Shown here piece after piece: positions 45,489 through 58,040 of a DNA stretch of 64,000 nt (positions are counted from its first letter, which is position 1; each line of letters begins with the position of its first letter). The notes under the pieces were generated by a model, which worked only from the letters and a program-made list of their open reading frames with translations, ran no database searches and was not told where the DNA came from. Location: contig JAPQWV010001416.1 of NCBI GenBank assembly GCA_027422505.1, positions 1 through 64,000 on the forward strand, written 5' to 3'. The stretch comes from Craterostigma plantagineum. Lineage: Eukaryota; Streptophyta; Magnoliopsida; Lamiales; Linderniaceae. The translations under genes and the position numbers were made by a program.

Positions 45489-47205
45489 GCGTACTGTAAA
45501 TCGCTAATCTTCGAACCCTAAATACAGAAACATATAGAATTAGGGTTTGCTAGTCAAATTACAGTTTTATGAGCTTAGTTTAGAAACCCTAATTTCCATT
45601 TTTATGAGTTTCGAAACTTATTTTCCATCTACTTCGAAATCTTATTAGACATGGTTCTCGAGCTATGTTTTAGAAATTATAATAAAGATTTCTAGATATG
45701 TCTTTATTTATAAGATGTCGAGATTTAAAAGAGTATACAATTTCGACATTGACATTATATAAGACTTCGAGATTTGTTTCGGTATTTTAACAAAATTTCG
45801 GGATATGTATATCGAGATTCATAACAAAGATCTCGACATGGATCTTAAATTTGATTTCGGGATTTCGACATGGATGTCGAAGCAGCATATAAGGCTTCGA
45901 GATTTAATACAAAATCTCGAAGCAAACGTCGACATGAATTACAAAATAAATCTCAAGCTGCATGGTATATTAGATCTTCGACATTGACATGGATTTCGAC
46001 ATTTCGACATGGATGGATCTCGACATAAATCTTGAGATAAATGTCGAGCTTGATGTCGAGGTTTTACAGAAATTTCGAGACTTTTACCATACAAAGTTTC
46101 GAAATAATTCTCAATACGAATCTCGACATGAACTTGATATCTCACACAACTCGACATTCCAACCCTAAATATTTCAATATAGATCTCGAGATTTACTTTG
46201 ACATTTTCCTAACTCTCATTTCTTGATCTCGAGATTATTTCTACAGACTTAACAGGATTCGATATCTACCAAACTGGGAATCATTTTGCTCGATATCTAG
46301 ACTTTCGACCAAAACCCTAAAATCCACTATCGATGTTCCCTTGGAAAACTATTCCTAACAAGGACAGTATTAAGTTCTATATCCAGATTTTCTTATTCAT
46401 GCCTTCGGTTCTTAGGTTTTTACAGTGTTAATCCCACAGACTTGTACCTAAAACGTATTTTAACCTACTAATAATAAAAGAAAAATAATCAATTAGAATA
46501 AACGGGATTATACCTTCTGAGCACCACTATATTTAAATCTTCCTAGACGGTTTATTGCTCAATCCTTGTTGGAAGTTCACCTTGCTATTCAACGTTTCTT
46601 CTTTGTTCTGTACTTAAGGTTTCGATGGTTCTTTACCAATAAGTTATAACATACAAGTTTTCTTCTGATCTCTAACTTAACCTTGCGTGTAAAAATGTCT
46701 AAATGACATCGATGTATTTAGTAGCTAAGAATATTATCTTTATTTGTAGCTAAGAATAATCGAGACTTATCTCATCTTTCAACATCTTCCATTATTCTTT
46801 TGGTTCTTGAGTTTTAAAGATATCGAGCTCAAGGATTTCGAGCTTTATCAATCTCGAGCTCCAAAGGTTTCGAAATCCTATTTGTTTGAAATTCTCTTAT
46901 CTCACAATTCTTCTCTTTGCAAATTTATAGATCTCGATGTGTTTTGAAATTACTCCTATTCGTGCTCCCCAAAACGTGATATTAATACTTAATATAGTAA
47001 ATCAATTCTTCTAGTTTAGCACGTCATGTACTAGAAACCCTAAAATCAATAAGTAACCTAAATTAAATTAATTATTCTACTTTCTAATTCATATATGTCA
47101 TGTTGGCATATAACATGAAATCACTTAAGCACATAAAAGTCACAAAATGTGTCTCATGCAGTCACGTAAGCCATATAATATGTATGCATTTTTATTGGCC
47201 GGCTT
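45489..47205. repeat. Gypsy-type LTR remnant, right segment, with a TCGACAT-rich block
   Basis: Continuation of the sequence split by the LINE, up to the copia insertion at 47211. There is no coding content. Between about 45740 and 46160 the heptamer TCGACAT appears roughly ten times at irregular spacing within a sequence full of CTCGA and TTTCGA words. It ends in ACTTA (47206-47210), the target of the copia element, and resumes at 57127. Confidence 0.4.
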
Positions 47206-47210
47206 ACTTA

Positions 47211-49661
47211 TGTTGGGGTGGGCCCGATTAATCGACGCCGGCCCCCGAACAGCGCAACGCGGCGATAGCGGAAGCGCGTTTTGAACCGAGCGGCGTAGGG
47301 TGCCGAATTTTCGATTTTCAACATCTAAATTCGACCTAGCGCCCTTCGGCTTCTCCCGAGTGCTCAAGATACTTCTCTGAGCCTCAGGAGACCACGTCTA
47401 ATCCGAACTTCTCACATTCGAATTTAATACAAATTTATTTGAATTAATAATTTCATTCCAAACTAGTTCGAACAAAGCGGCAGCCGACAGTGTTTCGACT
47501 ATTTGGCGACCGAAACGATTTCCGATCGATACCAAATTTTCCAGATTGATTCTAACTTCCTGAAAATCACAACGAGGGGTCTTTCGAATCATTCTGATGT
47601 CGTTTGGTATTTTTCGCAAAATCAAAACAGTGGTTTGAAATTATCAATTCGATTAAAGCGGCAGTCTGCCGACTTTTGACAGTTTGACAACCGAAATGAT
47701 TTTAGATCAATACCAAATTTTCCAGATTGATTCTACACTTCCCGATGATCGTAACAAGGGGTCTTTCGAATCATTCCGATATCGTTTGGTATTTTTAGTA
47801 AAATCAAATCAGTAAGGTTCGAAATATACCGTCGGTATACGTGAATGCACCTCGGATGGACGTCGCAACACTTCGTCTGGCTCCCGGGGCTTCCGGGCTA
47901 GATTTTCACGCCGGTATGACCTTGATCGAACCTCCGAGCCTGCTCCCGATGGCTAGACGCAGTTCGGTTCGGGCGTCGGGCTTCGTCGAACGATCTCGTG
48001 GCTTTAATGATGTGACTTAAATAGTACCAAGTACACTCTTTTCTTATTCTCTAGCCTTTATTATTAAGAGTTGTGGCAAGTTGATAGCAAAGTACCAAGT
48101 ACAATTACTTAGAACCTTAGCATCTCACGTTACCTTGTTCTCATTTATGCATGTATTTTTATTTGTTTACACCTAAGCTCATGAGGTGTCTTGTTTTTCT
48201 TGTAGTATAAATCCACTAAGGTTAGTTTATTATATATTTAAGTGAGACACTTGTCTTGACTCAAAGATGAGTCATATGCCACCTCAACTTATGTGGCATT
48301 CTAGAAATTGTACACATGTACAATGACCAATTCAACATGCAATATTCCATTTTGGCCCATGAGGTTTCTAAATTCTCAATTTAGTCCCTCAATTTAAGTA
48401 ATAAAATAATTAAACCCAATCTAATTATTTTAATTACAATCGTGCCTCATTAAGCACTTAGGACAATAGTAAGTCCTAATTATTCCCGTGACCCTCATCG
48501 GAGCTTAACTAAATCGTTGACACCTCGTATCAACTATGCCACTACCTCAACGAATCCCATTCGTTAGGTTCTAGAGAAAAGCCCGCCGTTTTCGTTCAAG
48601 TTCATTACCATTTTTAAGCGCAAGTCTCTAGGTCCGTCTCAACTGGCACGAGAGGAATCCGCGAGTCCCGGTATTCGCTTAGCCAATCCCGCGGTACCGG
48701 ACAGATCCCAGTTGAGAACTGATTTTGATCTAATCGAAATTCGGGCGAACCGACAACAGTGTATACATTTAAATACCTCTTACGCCTTTCACTTGCGTCC
48801 CGGTTAGGTGAGAGCCATGTAAATGTCAAACTCACCAACCTAACTCTATGTTATAATTGAGACCCAACCGATTATTTAAACTCTGCTCCTTATCTAATAC
48901 GAGCGCGCTTTCCAAGCTTCGGCCGAGGCTTTACAATCGTCGTTCTCCAATTACCTCATAGGACGTTAACCTATACGAATATAGGCAGTGAATCCCGATA
49001 GCAGTCAAAGCCCGGCAATCACCTCCGTAAAGTCAGTTGCGTTTCGTCGCTGGCCCGTGTCCCATTTCCGAACACTTGCGGACCTAGCCAACTAGCGACA
49101 AACCGAAATCGCGAAAGCAAATCCGTCAGTGACCCTATCGATCCGAGGCTGCTATAGTCATTTGTTCAATCATTGACAACATCCTAGTCATGTGATTGAG
49201 ACGAATACGAGCCGAATGTCCGAATACGCGATCTCTCCGATCACCGATATCTCCATCACGACCCACAACCTCTCAGGTAATCGGTGACACTACCGATACT
49301 ATGTGGTCGTCAATGAATAAGTCATATTTGGATATCTAGTAACCCATCTAGAATCCTTAGACTTACGAACTTTTTATTTAATGCTGAGATTAAGGACCGT
49401 CCGGTGTCTCCTCCCTCGTCCCCACGAGAATCAGACGTCCAACTCAAACATTCGGGTGTTATTTATTTATCGCACCGCCAGATGCCAAGCAGACTTTAAA
49501 TTCGATAGATAAATAATAATGCCTTTATTATAATAAAAATAATATTCACTACTTTATTTTAACAGTATATACAATAAAACTGTCTATTGACCTATACATC
49601 ATTGTGCGCCCTATACTATTCCTAGTCCTCGTATGGCATTCCGAGGGCACACTCCCTAACA
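47211..49661 (-). repeat. 3' LTR of the 47-57 kb copia element
   Basis: 2451 bp, starting TGTTGGGGTGGGCCCG and ending GGGCACACTCCCTAACA on the plus strand. The old split LTR (3365-3794 with 33235-33819) and the LTR at the window end are relatives of its central and right parts. The adjoining plus-strand GCCTCCCAC (49662-49670) is the complementary strand of a purine tract. Confidence 0.95.
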
Positions 49662-50290
49662 GCCTCCCACTTGCACTCGAATGCCATGTGCTGCACCTAA
49701 TGAAAATAATACACTCGTAGGCCCATCTTGTCCAGATGCTGTTCCATAACTGCCTGGGAAAGGGCTTCGTAAGTGGGTCCGCCACGTTTCCCGCGGTGGC
49801 GATTTTCTGCACGGCGACCATCCCGTTTTCAACGAACTCACGTAATACGTGATATTTTCTCTCAATATGTTTGGACTTGCTATGAGATCGTGGTTCCTTT
49901 GCTTGCGCGACTGCACCGCTATTATCGCACCAAAGTGCAAGCGGTCTATCCGCAACTGGTACCACAGTAAGTTCCTCCAAGAACTTTTTCATCCAAACTG
50001 CTTCTTTAGGTGCCTCTGAGGCTGCTATGTATTCTGCCTCACACGTGGAATCGGCAGTCGTGCTTTGCTTGGAGCTTCTCCAAGATACTGCCCCACCGTT
50101 GAGCACGAATACAAAACCTGAAGTAGATTTTCGGTCATCCACGTCCGACTGGAAGTCCGAATCAGTGTAACCTTCTACTTCTAGTCCCGCTCCTCCATAG
50201 ACAAGTTTTAAGTCTTTAGTCCGTCTAAGGTACTTAAAGATATTCTTAACGGCTGTCCAGTGTCCTTCCCCTGGGTTTGCCTAAAACCGA
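49549..50290 (-). pseudogene. Copia RNase H (47-57 kb element)
   Basis: RNase H with DRKSTSGFVFVLNGGAVSW, STCEAEYIAASEAPKEAVWM, LWCDNSGAVAQAKEPRSHSK, KHIERKYHVLREFV and the end motif NVADPLTKPFPRQLW. After that motif the frame runs on into the 3' LTR to 49549, beyond the normal end of pol, because of a frame change near 49735. Upstream, a base loss at about 50305 and a stop within SRF*ANPGEGHW separate it from reverse transcriptase. Confidence 0.9.
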
Positions 50291-50306
50291 CTAACCACGC
50301 TCACAG

Positions 50307-51209
50307 CTAGGCAATGTCCGGCCGTGTACACAACATTGCGTACATCAGACTACCCACTGCAGACGCATAGGGTATCCCACTCATCCGTCGTCTGTCTTCC
50401 TCACTATCAGGTGACATTGCTTTCGACAAATGGACCCCATGTCGCATAGGTAAGAAACCTCTCTTTGAGTCATCCATTCTGAATTTCTTCAGGATTTTCT
50501 CTAAGTAAACGGCCTGAGATAAGCCGATCGTTTTGTTCGCTCGATCCCTGAATAAGCGAATACCGAGTATATACGTCGCTTCTCCCAGATCCTTCATGGA
50601 GAATTCGGTTGAAAGCCACGCTTTCACCGACGAGAGCATCCCGATGTCGTTTCCTATCAAAAGGATATTATCCACGTACAATACAAGGAACGACACCATA
50701 CTCCCACTGCTCTTTCTATAGACACATGGCTCATCTACGTTTTTCTCGAATCCAAAGTTCCGAACAGCTTCATCGAAACGTAGGTTCCAGCTGCGAGAGG
50801 CCTGTTTCAGTTTATAAATGGACCGATTCAGTTTGCACACTTTGTGAGCATCTGCATGCGACTCAAAACCTTTTGGCTGCTCCATATAGATCTCCTCCTT
50901 GAGGAATCCATTAAGGAACGCCGTTTTGACGTCCATCTGCCAAATCTCATAATCATAGTGCGCAGCTATTGCGAGCATTATGCGGATAGACTTGATCATG
51001 GCTACAGGCAAGAAAGTCTCCTCATAGTCGACTCCCTCCTTTTGGTTATAGCCCTTGGCAACCAACCTGGCCTTATATGTCTCAACATGTCCGTCAGATC
51101 CAATCTTTCTCTTGTATATCCATTTACAACCGATTGGTCTAAAACCGCTCGGTAGGTCTACAAGAGTCCAGATTTTGTTAGTGTACATTGAGTCCATCTC
51201 AGCCTGCAT
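50307..51209 (-). pseudogene. Copia reverse transcriptase with substituted catalytic Asp
   Basis: 300 codons open in one frame: [60 protein letters not shown] with the first catalytic Asp, LNRSIYKLKQASRSW, then VLYVDNILLIGND. The canonical YVDD is YVDN here; codon 50667-50669 reads AAT, a G-to-A change from GAT. Loss of the second Asp of this pair would abolish polymerase activity. It ends at TAG after CTRPDIA, where a base is lost. Confidence 0.92.
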
Positions 51210-51274
51210 AGCTTCAACCCATCTCCTTGAGTCAACATCGGATATAGCTTGATCGAAAGTAGTGGGATCTTCTC

Positions 51275-52300
51275 TTAGAAGTCCCTAGTCGCAACATAAT
51301 TTTGTTCGACGTGTGACATGCCATACCGCTGGGGTTGGTGTGGCACCCTTTCTGATCGTCGCAAGACTGGTTCGCTCGTACCATCCGATTCCAAATCCAG
51401 TGAGGGCATTTCGGTCGACTGCTCCTCGAGAGTGACCTCTCGGCCAACGCCACAATCTTGAATGAACTCTTCCTCGAGAAAATGTGCGTGTAGGCCCACA
51501 ACGATCCTCTGATCATCGTGGAAGTAGAATAAGTACCCCATAGAGTTTTCAGGGTAACCTATGAAACGACCTTTCAGAGACCTGGACTCCAATTTGTCTG
51601 CCTTCAACTTTTTCACATAGGCCGGGAACCCCAAATCCTAATATGCGATAAGCTGGGTAAACGGCCAGTCCATATCTCATACGGAATGCCGTTAACAGAC
51701 TTCGAGGGACACCAGCTTATGGTATAAGCCGCTGTCAAAAGCGCGTATCCCTACAATGACATCGGCAAATCTGTATAGCTTAACATAGAACGAACCATAT
51801 CTACTAAAGTTCGATTTCTACGTTCGGCCACGCCATTCAATTATGGCGTGCCGGGCGGAGTCATATGTGATAATATACCATTCTCCTTCAAGAACTGGTC
51901 AAACTCGATACTCATGTACTCGCCTCCTCGATCCGATCGAATGGCTTTAATGAGTTTCGACGTTTATTTTTCCACCAAAGCCTTATACTCCTTGAACCTT
52001 TCAAGTGCATCAGCTTTATACCTCATCAGATACACGAGTCCGTAACGACTGTGATCATCCGTGAAGGTAATAAAATAGTGAAAGTCACCCCGAGCCTTCA
52101 CATTGAATAGCCCGCATCAAACCGAGAATTTCCGTGGTTCTATTAAATGTCCCGGTGAAGGGTGATCGGGTCATTTTACCTTGGAGGCACGACTCACAAG
52201 TCGGATAGGGATCTGATCCCAACGGTTTCAAAATCCCGTTTTTCTCTAACTCATGGATCTTGCGTTCTCCAGTATGCCCTAATCGAAGATGCCACAGGTA
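51275..52300 (-). pseudogene. Copia integrase (47-57 kb element)
   Basis: Degraded over several frames. The C-terminal part is open (51634-51275) with SLKGRFIGYPENSMGYLFYF and SEPVLRRSERVPHQPQRYG. Upstream, readable pieces include the zinc-binding CESCLQGKMTRSPFTGH, FTDDHSRYGLVYLMRYKADA, IRSDRGGEYMSIEF and NGVAERRNRTLVDMVRSML with the catalytic Glu. A deletion around 52100-52130 has removed the region of the first catalytic Asp (normally H(T/A)DVCGP). Confidence 0.85.
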
Positions 52301-52308
52301 CCTCGCAT

Positions 52309-53579
52309 TTATTCCTGACTTTCGTTTGTTTGTGAATTCACGGAAACGTCGTTCTGGGTGTTTAAATAGTACAAACCATTAAACAGTGTCGCGTTGCCAA
52401 CATTTTTATTCCGATAGATAATGTGGCATGTATTATTATTAAAGTTAAATACATAACCATTCCTACATAAAACAGGAATGGAGACGATGTTCTTAAAACT
52501 CCTCGGGAGTACAAGACAATCGTACAAACGCAACACATGCCCAGATAACAAAACAAGAGATCTTGATCCGACGTGGCTTGCCGAGAGACTATCCCCGCTT
52601 CCCACTCTAACCTCGATCTCCCGCTCCCCAGGCGCTCTACTTGGTCCCAGACCCTGCGTGGACACACAAATGTGAGTACTAGCTCCCGAATCCAATATCC
52701 AGGAAGTAGAGTATACAGATGATGAACAAACTGTTTCTAAAACATTAAGTTCCTTACCTGACGCAGCCTGCTCACCCTTGAGCTTCGGACAGTCCCGCTT
52801 CCAGTGGCCCAGCGCACCGCAATGCAGACACCTATCCGTCGGCTTTACACCGGTCTGCTTCGATTTCCCAGAAGATTTGTTCTTCTTAGAAACCTTCCCT
52901 GTTGGCTTGAGCTTGTTGCCCTTCTTCTTTTTGCCTTTATGGGGCTTCGAAGAGGTGGCGACAAGTGCAGTCTGCTTTGCCCTCTTCATCTGATCTTGCG
53001 CCGTTGCTAACTGATTCATCAGATCAGGAAGCGTCAGCGTCATTCCTTTCAGATGATAGTTCACTATGAACGCATTGAAGGACGGAGGCAGAGACTGCAA
53101 GATGATATCGTTTTGTAATTCCCAAATCGGAAATTGAGAGTCTCCAATCTCTCGATCATGGTGATCATGTTCATAACATGTTCGCCAACGTTCTCACCCT
53201 CAAACATCCTCGATCGGAAGAGCTGCGACAAAGCCGCATAGCGAGCTGTCCTAGACGTCTCATCGTAAAGCTCTTTAAGATGCTGAACCATCGCTCGAGC
53301 GTCAGCCATACCCTCATGACTACGCTGCAGCGTGTTACTCATCGATCCGAGGACATGTGCCTTTACGAGCTGCTCGTCGCGCAGTCGCTTGTCATAAGCG
53401 GCACGAGCCTGCTCGGTTGCCCGCGCCCCTGGGGCCGGCGGCAACTCGGAGTCAAGGATATACACTAGGTTCTCAATCTGAAGGAAAATCCTCAGGTTGC
53501 GAAGCCAGTCTGAATAGTTTGACCCAGTCAACATATTCTCCTTGAGCAGTATATTTAAAGCAGTGGACATAATTAACAC
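52309..53579 (-). pseudogene. Copia gag and protease (47-57 kb element)
   Basis: Gag starts at 53579 (MSTALNILLKENMLTGSNYS from the second Met) and contains KRLRDEQLVKAHVLGSMSN and YAALSQLFRSRMFEGENVGE. A frameshift at about 53100-53120 leads to QSLPPSFNAFIVNYHLKGM, a Lys-rich linker, an intact zinc knuckle CLHCGALGHWKRDC and the protease active site WILDSGASTHIC, followed by FKNIVSIPVLCRNGYVFNF. It is then interrupted by a stop at 52309. Apart from the frameshift the gag-protease part is well preserved. Confidence 0.92.
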
Positions 53580-54654
53580 TGAGAGAAAAAGCTGCAGAAA
53601 ATAAAAGGCATATTAAGTCGTTTGTATAGATCATCAAACGCGAACAAGGACTTCTATTCCGTTTGACTCCCACTATCTTTTCATAAACACCATTTTCTCC
53701 CATTGGATGTTTTGGAAGTTTCGTTGATAACTTCGATAGTGGAGTTGATCTCCTCATGGGCGGATGCAAACGTCAACCTCTGTCGTTTTATTGGTTTGCA
53801 GCGGCCCACGAAGTCGTGCTCCGCACGAATCCGACCTCGTCGAATGTCTCAACTATCTTCGTCTCAGTCAGGGACCCCCGCCGGCAAATCGGAACAAGGC
53901 AGTTTGACTGTCTAAGTGCGACCTATCAACTTTGCTCAAAACCGCACACTTGAACCGTACGTTTTACCGCACAGTGTGGTCTTGGCGAGCGGCGCTAACG
54001 CACACGAGCAAATCGAAACGAAAACAAATGCAAGGCGCCGGCATACCCGGAACCAAACCTTGCATTTAGGTTTCTTAACAACTTAACCCGAGCTTGATAG
54101 AAGACAGGGCATCCAATCCCTTTACTCACTTAGTATTTTATGGGAGTTTGTATTCTCATAGCAAATCAAAAATTAAGCACGAGCACATAAATGCGTTAAT
54201 TAATTCCTAACCCTAGGAAAGCAATTTAAATGGACAAATGCGCGGGTTATTTCTAAACTGGTCCTATTACATGGGTCGTAAAACGATCGGGTCTTTGATC
54301 TCCAAACGTCGACTCGTCGTCATGCGGGTCGTCGAACCCTCCAATCTCGCCTTGCGTCGAACGGCCGCCATTTTATCTAACTTATCTAATAAAGCGATAA
54401 AATACAACACGGGGGGAAATATTTCCCGAACAACCCGTAATCCATGTACATACCGGGGGCAACAAACGGCCCTTAAACAAATAACCCGGTTAGAACCTAA
54501 GCCCGCGTAAATGCCCCACATAAACATGCAACACAGAATTTTGACGCCGGGTGCCCGACCGACGTCACGAGCGACGATAGTCTCAAAACTACGTCGACCG
54601 TTCGTTCGCCACATCGGCTTTCGAGGCATTCGGTCGAACCATGCATGAGCCGTA
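53580..54654. other. Leader region of the 47-57 kb copia element
   Basis: About 1.1 kb between primer site and gag, unusually long for copia. There is no convincing coding frame. A minus-strand open frame at 54267-54824 overlaps the LTR and primer site and has no known motif, so I treat it as chance. Confidence 0.5.
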
Positions 54655-54666
54655 GCTCTGATACCA
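54655..54666 (-). promoter_or_regulatory. Primer binding site of the 47-57 kb copia element
   Basis: TGGTATCAGAGC on the minus strand, one base after the LTR, complementary to the 3' end of tRNA-iMet. Confidence 0.95.
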
Positions 54667-54667
54667 C

Positions 54668-57126
54668 TGTTGGGGTGGGCCCGATTAATCGACGCCGGCC
54701 CCCGAACAGCGCAACGTGGCGATAGCGGAAGCGCGTTTTGAACCGAGCGGCGTAGGGTGCCGAATTTTCGATTTTCAACATCTAAATTCGACCTAGCGCC
54801 CTTCGGCTTCTCCCGAGTGCTCAAGATACTTCTCTGAGCCTCAGGAGACCACGTCTAATCCGAACTTCTCACATTCGAATTTAATACAAATTTATTTGAA
54901 TTAATAATTTCATTCCAAACTAGTTCAAACAAAGCAGCAACCGACAGTGTTTCGACTATTTGGCGACCGAAACGATTTTCGATCGATACCAAATTTTCCA
55001 GATTGATTCTACACTTTCCGACGATCGCACGAGGGGTCTTTCGAATCATTCCGATATCGTTTGGTATTTTTTGCAAAATCAAAACAGTGGTTCGAAATTA
55101 TCAATTCGATTAAAGCGGCAGTCTGCCGACTTTTGACAGTTTGACAACCGAAATGATTTTAGATCAATACCAAATTTTCCAGATTGATTCTACACTTCCG
55201 GCGATCGTAACAAGGGGTCTTTCGAATCATTCCGATATTGTTTGGTATTTTTCGTAAAATCAAATCAGTAAGGTTCGAAATATACCGTCGGTATACGTGA
55301 ATGCACCTCGAATGGACGTCGCAACACTTCGTCTGGCTCCCGGGGCTTCCGGGCTAGATTTTCACGCCGGTATGACCTTGATCGAACCTCCGAGCCTGCT
55401 CCCGATGGCTAGACGCAGTTCGGTTCGGGCGTCGGGCTTCGTCGAACGATCCCGTGGCTTTAATGATGTGACTTAAATAGTACCAAGTACACTCTTTTCT
55501 TATTCTCTAGCCTTTTATTATTAAGAGTTGTGGCAAGTTGAAAGCAAAGTACCAAGTACAATTACTTAGAACCTTTCTCACGTTACCTTGTTCTCATTTA
55601 TGCATGTATTTTTATTTGTTTACACCTAAGCTCATGAGGTGTCTTGTTTTCCTTGTAGTATAAATCCACTAAGGTTAGTTTATTATATATTTAAGTGAGA
55701 CACTTGTCTTGACTCAAAGAATGAGTCATATGCCACCTCAACTTATGTTGCATCCTAGAAATTGTACACATGTACAATGACCAAGTCAACATGCAATATT
55801 CCATTTTGGCCCATGAGGTTTCTAAATTCTCAATTTAGTCCCTCAATTTAAGTAATAAAATAATTAAACCCAATCTAATTATTTTAATTACAATCGAGCC
55901 TCATTTAGTTAATTAATTAAGCACTTAGGACAATAGTAAGTCCTAATTATTCCCGTGACCCTCATCGGAGCTTAACTAAATCATCGACACCTCGTATCAA
56001 CTATGCCACTACCTCAACGAATCCCATTCGTTAGGTTCTAGAGAAAAGCCCGCCGTTTTCGTTCAAGTTCATCACCATTTTTAAGCGCGACTCTCTAGGT
56101 CCGTCTCAACTGGCACGGGAGGAATCCGCGAGTCCCGGTATTCGCCTAGCCAATCCCGCGGTACCGGACAGATCCCAGTTGAGAACGGATTTTGATCTAA
56201 TCGAAATTCGGGCGAACTGACTACAGTGTATACATTTAAATACCTCTTACGCCTATCACTTGCGTCCCGGTTAGGTGAGAGCCATGTAAATGTCACACCA
56301 ACCTAACTCTATGTTATAATTGAGACCCAACCGATTGTTTAAACTCTGCTCCGTATCTAATACGAGCGAGCTTTCCAAGCTTCGGCCGAAGGCTTTACAA
56401 TCGTCGTTCTCCAATTACCTCATAGGACGTTAACCTATACGAATATAGGCAGTGAATCCCGATAGCAGTCAAAGCCCGGCAATCACCTCCGTAAAGTCAG
56501 TTGCGTTTCGTCGCTGGCCCGTGTCCCATTTCAGAACACTTGCGGACCTAACCAACTAGCGACAAACCGAAATCGCGAAAGCAAATCCGTCAGTGACCCT
56601 ATCGGTCCGAGGCTGCTATAGTCATTTGTTCAATCATTGACAACATCCTAGTCATGTGATTGAGACGAATACGAGCCGAATGTCCGAATACGCGATCTCT
56701 CCGATCACCGATATCTCCATCACGACCCACAACCTCTCAGGTAATCGGTGACACTACCGATACTATGTGGTCGTCAATGAATAAGTCATATTTGGATATC
56801 TAGTCACCCATCTAGAATCCTTAGACTTACGGACTTTTTATTTAATGCTGAGATTAAGGACCGTCCGGTGTCTCCTCCCTCGTCCCCACGAGAATCAGAC
56901 GTCCAACTCAAACATTCGGGTGTTATTTATTTATCGCACCGCCAGATGCCAAGCAGACTTTAAATTCGATAGATAAATAAAAATGCCTTTATTATAATGA
57001 AAATAATATTCACTACTTTAATTTTAACAGTATATACAATAAAACTGTCTATTGACCTATACATCATTGTGCGCCCTATACTATTCCTAGTCCTCGTATG
57101 GTATTCCGAGGGCACACTCCCTAACA
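54668..57126 (-). repeat. 5' LTR of the 47-57 kb copia element
   Basis: 2459 bp, collinear with 47211-49661. Differences are scattered substitutions and small indels, for example an added TTAGTTAATTAATTAAG block near 55905 and a few missing bases near 55576. Confidence 0.95.
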
Positions 57127-57131
57127 ACTTA

Positions 57132-58040
57132 CGAGACCCGTGTGTTACAATAACAGAGAAGAACATTAAATCAGATATTGAAGTAGTAACCCTCAAGTTA
57201 CTTCTGCTCTATTCGAATCAACTCAGGTTCAGGTGATCTCTGGAGGCTTATTCGGGTTAGCGACATTTTACACATATGAGGTAAGCAACCAAAAGGCTCA
57301 GGCTCAAAGTGGCTAACTATGAGATTAGTCATGGTACGGAAATTTGGCAATGGACGTATTTCCTAATGCCCTCGTCATTTCCATACTAATGCACCAGAAA
57401 TAGTTCCAACACGTATAAAGCTGGCAAGGTCTAGAAGATATAGACTAGGCACGTCACACAACCAAGAAAAATGAGCATAAGCTCGTCAGGCTCAAACTCT
57501 CACAACGTAAATGGGTTATGTGTGCGAATCTCTCAAAGCAGCGCTATATCTATTCAAGCAGACACGAATCAATCAATCATGCATATCCTAATTGCTCACA
57601 AAATTTCATAAAAATGCAGACCAACTCGAGATAGACGCAAATAATCATGTCTGATTTCAATAATTCATGCCTTCCTAACGAAATTAATACTTCACGGGCA
57701 CGTCGTAAAAAACATTTTTCACGTAAATTCTCAACATAATTTCCCATTGTCAGCCTAATTTCCCTCCCACACTTAAGACCTACGTTGTCCTCAACGTAAA
57801 AATGAATAAAAGAAAGGGTAAAAGAAGCTTAAAAGGAATGGAACTCCCCTAACGAATAAGTGACGTGGCCGTGCCTGAACGCGTGAAGGTCGTGGATCGT
57901 GACTCGTGATATTATCCTGACATAACTAAAAGGAAAATTAAACGGAAAACGAAAAAGACATGGATAATAAAATAGATATATTTATATGCATCATAGTCAG
58001 AGACATAATAAAAAGAAAGTACTAGATAGATTAAACCTGG
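57132..58040. other. Athila-like 3' non-coding region
   Basis: Follows the copia target duplication. On the minus strand near 57755-57805 it reads TTGAGGACAACGTAGGTCTT then AAGTGTGGGAGGG, the polypurine context of Athila-group elements. This places the 3' end of an Athila-like internal region here, with the LTR expected to the left; an LTR cannot be delimited. No coding sequence. Confidence 0.5.

Larger units (their letters stand above)
47211..57126 (-). mobile_element. Full-length Ty1/copia element with 2.45-kb LTRs
   Basis: 9,916 bp, TG...CA, flanked by ACTTA (47206-47210 and 57127-57131). LTRs at 47211-49661 and 54668-57126 are very alike. On the minus strand it has a tRNA-iMet primer site, gag, protease, integrase, reverse transcriptase, RNase H, a polypurine tract and the 3' LTR. 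Its gag (LLKENMLTGSNYSDWLRN) and protease-integrase sequences differ from the Sirevirus-like element; I do not assign the lineage. It carries frameshifts and a substituted catalytic residue, so it is defective despite its complete structure. Confidence 0.95.

Noticed and set aside
54267..54824. 185-codon minus-strand frame
   Set aside because: It spans leader, primer site and LTR of the copia element, has no known motif, and its C-rich look follows base composition; the left LTR has the same frame start (47140-47367) without the rest.
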